Positions 50,817 to 52,573 of a stretch of 52,573 bases of DNA are shown here, in pieces. Numbering within the stretch: the stretch's first letter is position 1; every line of letters starts with the position of its first letter. Origin of the DNA: BHER01 sp051652245 (GTDB lineage: Bacteria > Bacillota_I > Bacilli_A > Culicoidibacterales > Culicoidibacteraceae); NCBI GenBank assembly GCA_051652245.1, contig JBOFTV010000041.1, forward strand, positions 1 to 52,573. The letters run 5' to 3'. The position numbers were made by a program, and so were the translations under genes. Below the pieces are notes generated by a model. It was not told where the DNA came from and searched no databases. It saw nothing but the letters and a program-made list of their open reading frames with translations.

Positions 50817-52508
50817 GTGCAATATGAGAAAAAATGGTGGCATAATGCGGTTGTCTACCAAGTTTATCCGCGGAGCTTTTATGATACAAATAATGATGGC
50901 ATTGGTGATATCAAAGGGATTATTGAAAAACTCGATTATATTGCATCACTTGGGGTAAATATGATATGGCTCAACCCAATTTTCACATCGCCAAATGATG
51001 ATAATGGTTATGATATTAGTGATTTTTACGGCATCATGGCAGAATTTGGTGAAATGGAAGATGTCGAACAGCTAATTGCGCAAGCGCACAAACGGGGCCT
51101 TAAAATTTTATTTGACCTCGTAATGAACCATACATCAGATGAACATCCATGGTTTATTGAATCACGAAAATCAAAAGACAACCCCTATCGTGACTTCTAC
51201 ATCTGGGCAGATGGTAAAAACGGAGCAGAACCAACCAACTGGGAAGGCTTCTTTGGAGGCTCATTATGGGAACCAAACCAGCCAACAGCGGACTACTACA
51301 TGCACCTTTTTAGTAAAAAAATGCCCGACCTAAACTGGGAAAGTGCCAAAATGCGCCAAGCAATTTATGATGTTGCAACTTTCTGGGCCGATAAAGGTGT
51401 GGATGGATTACGGGTGGATGCGATTATTCACATTGCCAAAGATACAACATTTCCCCAAGGCATAAGTGATGGTAACCGTCCATATGTCCTTGCTGACCAA
51501 TATTATGCAAATTTGCCCCAAGTTCATGAGTACGTCAAAGAATTTCATCAAAAGGTACTAACAAAAGGGAACATCATGACAGTAGGAGAAGCCTCAACAG
51601 CGGGTGTAGAAGCAGCACTAGCTTATAGCGCCCCCAATAACAAAGAATTTGACATGATTATTTCATTTCAGCATATGAGTCTAGACTATGACCACAGCAA
51701 AACCCATGTTCCGCCGAAGTGGACACAGAAAAAAATGGACTTACTAGAATTTAAAGCAGTCATGGAAAACTGGCAGCAGAGCTTACATGGCAAGGGCTGG
51801 AATACTTTGTATTGGAACAACCATGACATGCCCCGCGTCGTTTCACGCTTTGGCAACACGGATAAATATCATAACCAGAGTGCCAAAATGCTAGCAACAT
51901 TAATGTATTTACAGTGGGGCACACCCTATATTTTACAAGGTGAAGAAATTGGAATGACAAACACTGATTTTAGTGAATTGACAGATTACCGCGACGTTGA
52001 AATTTTCACCCTCTATGAACAAGCGGTAACTAATGGTGGACACCAAGCGGACGAAATCATGAAAATGATTAATGATCGCAGTCGTGATAATGCAAGAACA
52101 CCGATGCAATGGGATCAAAGTGAAAATGGTGGCTTCAGCCAAGCAAGTCCCTGGATCAAGGCAAACACAAATTTTAGCACAATTAATGTTGCTGCTAATG
52201 AGGCCAACAAAGATTCAATTTTAGCATACTATCGCCAAATAATTAAGCTTAAAACAAGTGAAGACACATTAATATATGGTGAATTCAAATTACTCTATCG
52301 TGACCACCCCGAAGTCTATGCCTATACAAGGACGTTAGACAAAGAACAGTTCACAATTATTTGTAATTTTAGTGACCAGTTACAAATAATTACGATGCCA
52401 AATAATCTAGGGGAAGTAATATTAGCTAATTATCCACAGACTAATACGACGGGTACTAAACAATTAGCACCCTATGAAGCTATCGTCTTTTACAATAAAA
52501 CAGAATAA
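50817..52508 (+). CDS. GH13 alpha-glucosidase / oligo-1,6-glucosidase
   Basis: Hydrolyses terminal alpha-1,6 or alpha-1,4 glucosidic bonds of short oligosaccharides in the cytosol. 563 residues: W-W-H-N-A-V-V-Y-Q-V-Y-P-R-S-F opening; Ca-binding-type D-T-N-N-D-G-I-G-D; D-L-V-M-N-H-T-S-D; nucleophile D in G-L-R-V-D-A-I; acid/base E in V-G-E-A-S; W-N-N-H-D-M-P-R. GTG 50817 start with GAGGAAAAG upstream; the start matches family N-termini exactly. The valine in G-L-R-V-D and the lack of signal peptide fit MalL/DexB-type enzymes, but exact linkage preference is not readable. Confidence 0.93.
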   Translation: MQYEKKWWHNAVVYQVYPRSFYDTNNDGIGDIKGIIEKLDYIASLGVNMIWLNPIFTSPNDDNGYDISDFYGIMAEFGEMEDVEQLIAQAHKRGLKILFDLVMNHTSDEHPWFIESRKSKDNPYRDFYIWADGKNGAEPTNWEGFFGGSLWEPNQPTADYYMHLFSKKMPDLNWESAKMRQAIYDVATFWADKGVDGLRVDAIIHIAKDTTFPQGISDGNRPYVLADQYYANLPQVHEYVKEFHQKVLTKGNIMTVGEASTAGVEAALAYSAPNNKEFDMIISFQHMSLDYDHSKTHVPPKWTQKKMDLLEFKAVMENWQQSLHGKGWNTLYWNNHDMPRVVSRFGNTDKYHNQSAKMLATLMYLQWGTPYILQGEEIGMTNTDFSELTDYRDVEIFTLYEQAVTNGGHQADEIMKMINDRSRDNARTPMQWDQSENGGFSQASPWIKANTNFSTINVAANEANKDSILAYYRQIIKLKTSEDTLIYGEFKLLYRDHPEVYAYTRTLDKEQFTIICNFSDQLQIITMPNNLGEVILANYPQTNTTGTKQLAPYEAIVFYNKTE

Positions 52509-52573
52509 AGATTAATTGTAAAGAAGAAGTAGTGGTCTGTTTTTTTCTATTTGGTATCACTTTACCATTACCC

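Overview
The window is AT-rich, tightly packed DNA from a low-GC Gram-positive bacterium (Bacillota, Bacilli-like). This rests on sortase-anchored (LPXTG) surface proteins, the order rsmG-noc-soj-spo0J, strong AGGAGG ribosome sites with TTG and GTG starts, Mga- and Rgg-type regulators, and a PerR-type peroxide regulator. UGA is used as a stop, so the standard bacterial code applies. I cannot name the genus. There are no rRNA or tRNA genes and no CRISPR array.

Layout. 1-3.4 kb: the 3' end of a giant LPXTG stalk protein built from ~84-residue repeats, a small unknown ORF with no normal start codon, and a gene-free stretch. 3.4-7.5 kb: oligopeptide importer oppBCDF without a binding protein. 7.6-8.3 kb: wreckage of a surface-protein gene related to the intact giant at 38 kb. 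8.6-10.3 kb: a membrane coiled-coil protein. 10.4-14.3 kb: operon upp-murA-unknown membrane protein-phosphodiesterase-trmL. 14.4-18 kb: mnmG-perR, then dps and a 2-Cys peroxiredoxin, a peroxide-defence group beside its likely regulator. 18.1-23.9 kb: rsmG-noc-soj-spo0J, a mini-MscS channel, a DUF951 protein, a leucine-rich-repeat membrane protein and a 4-oxalocrotonate-type tautomerase, spaced like one operon. This type of cluster normally lies near the chromosome origin. 24-25 kb: rpmG-secE-nusG. 25.2-28.7 kb: tpiA; on the minus strand an Rgg-like regulator overlapping clpP; then gap. 28.8-32.3 kb: a heterodimeric ABC exporter with one degenerate ATP site. 32.3-34.4 kb: an AI-2E-family permease flanked by two group II intron remnants. 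34.4-46.4 kb: carotenoid desaturase crtN, a divergent Mga-like regulator, a 2464-residue LPXTG adhesin, and crtM on the minus strand. 46.8-52.5 kb: a second membrane coiled-coil protein, a MATE exporter, a LacI-family regulator and a GH13 alpha-glucosidase with a palindromic operator and a cre-like site in its promoter.

The most unusual part is the surface-protein system. One partial and one complete giant adhesin share the same repeat and the same two-module membrane-proximal end, and a third copy has decayed between them. The intact copy lies divergent to a likely Mga-type activator and is placed between the two genes of a C30-type carotenoid pathway that are normally adjacent. Group II intron debris sits directly upstream of crtN, suggesting a rearranged, horizontally active island next to core genes.
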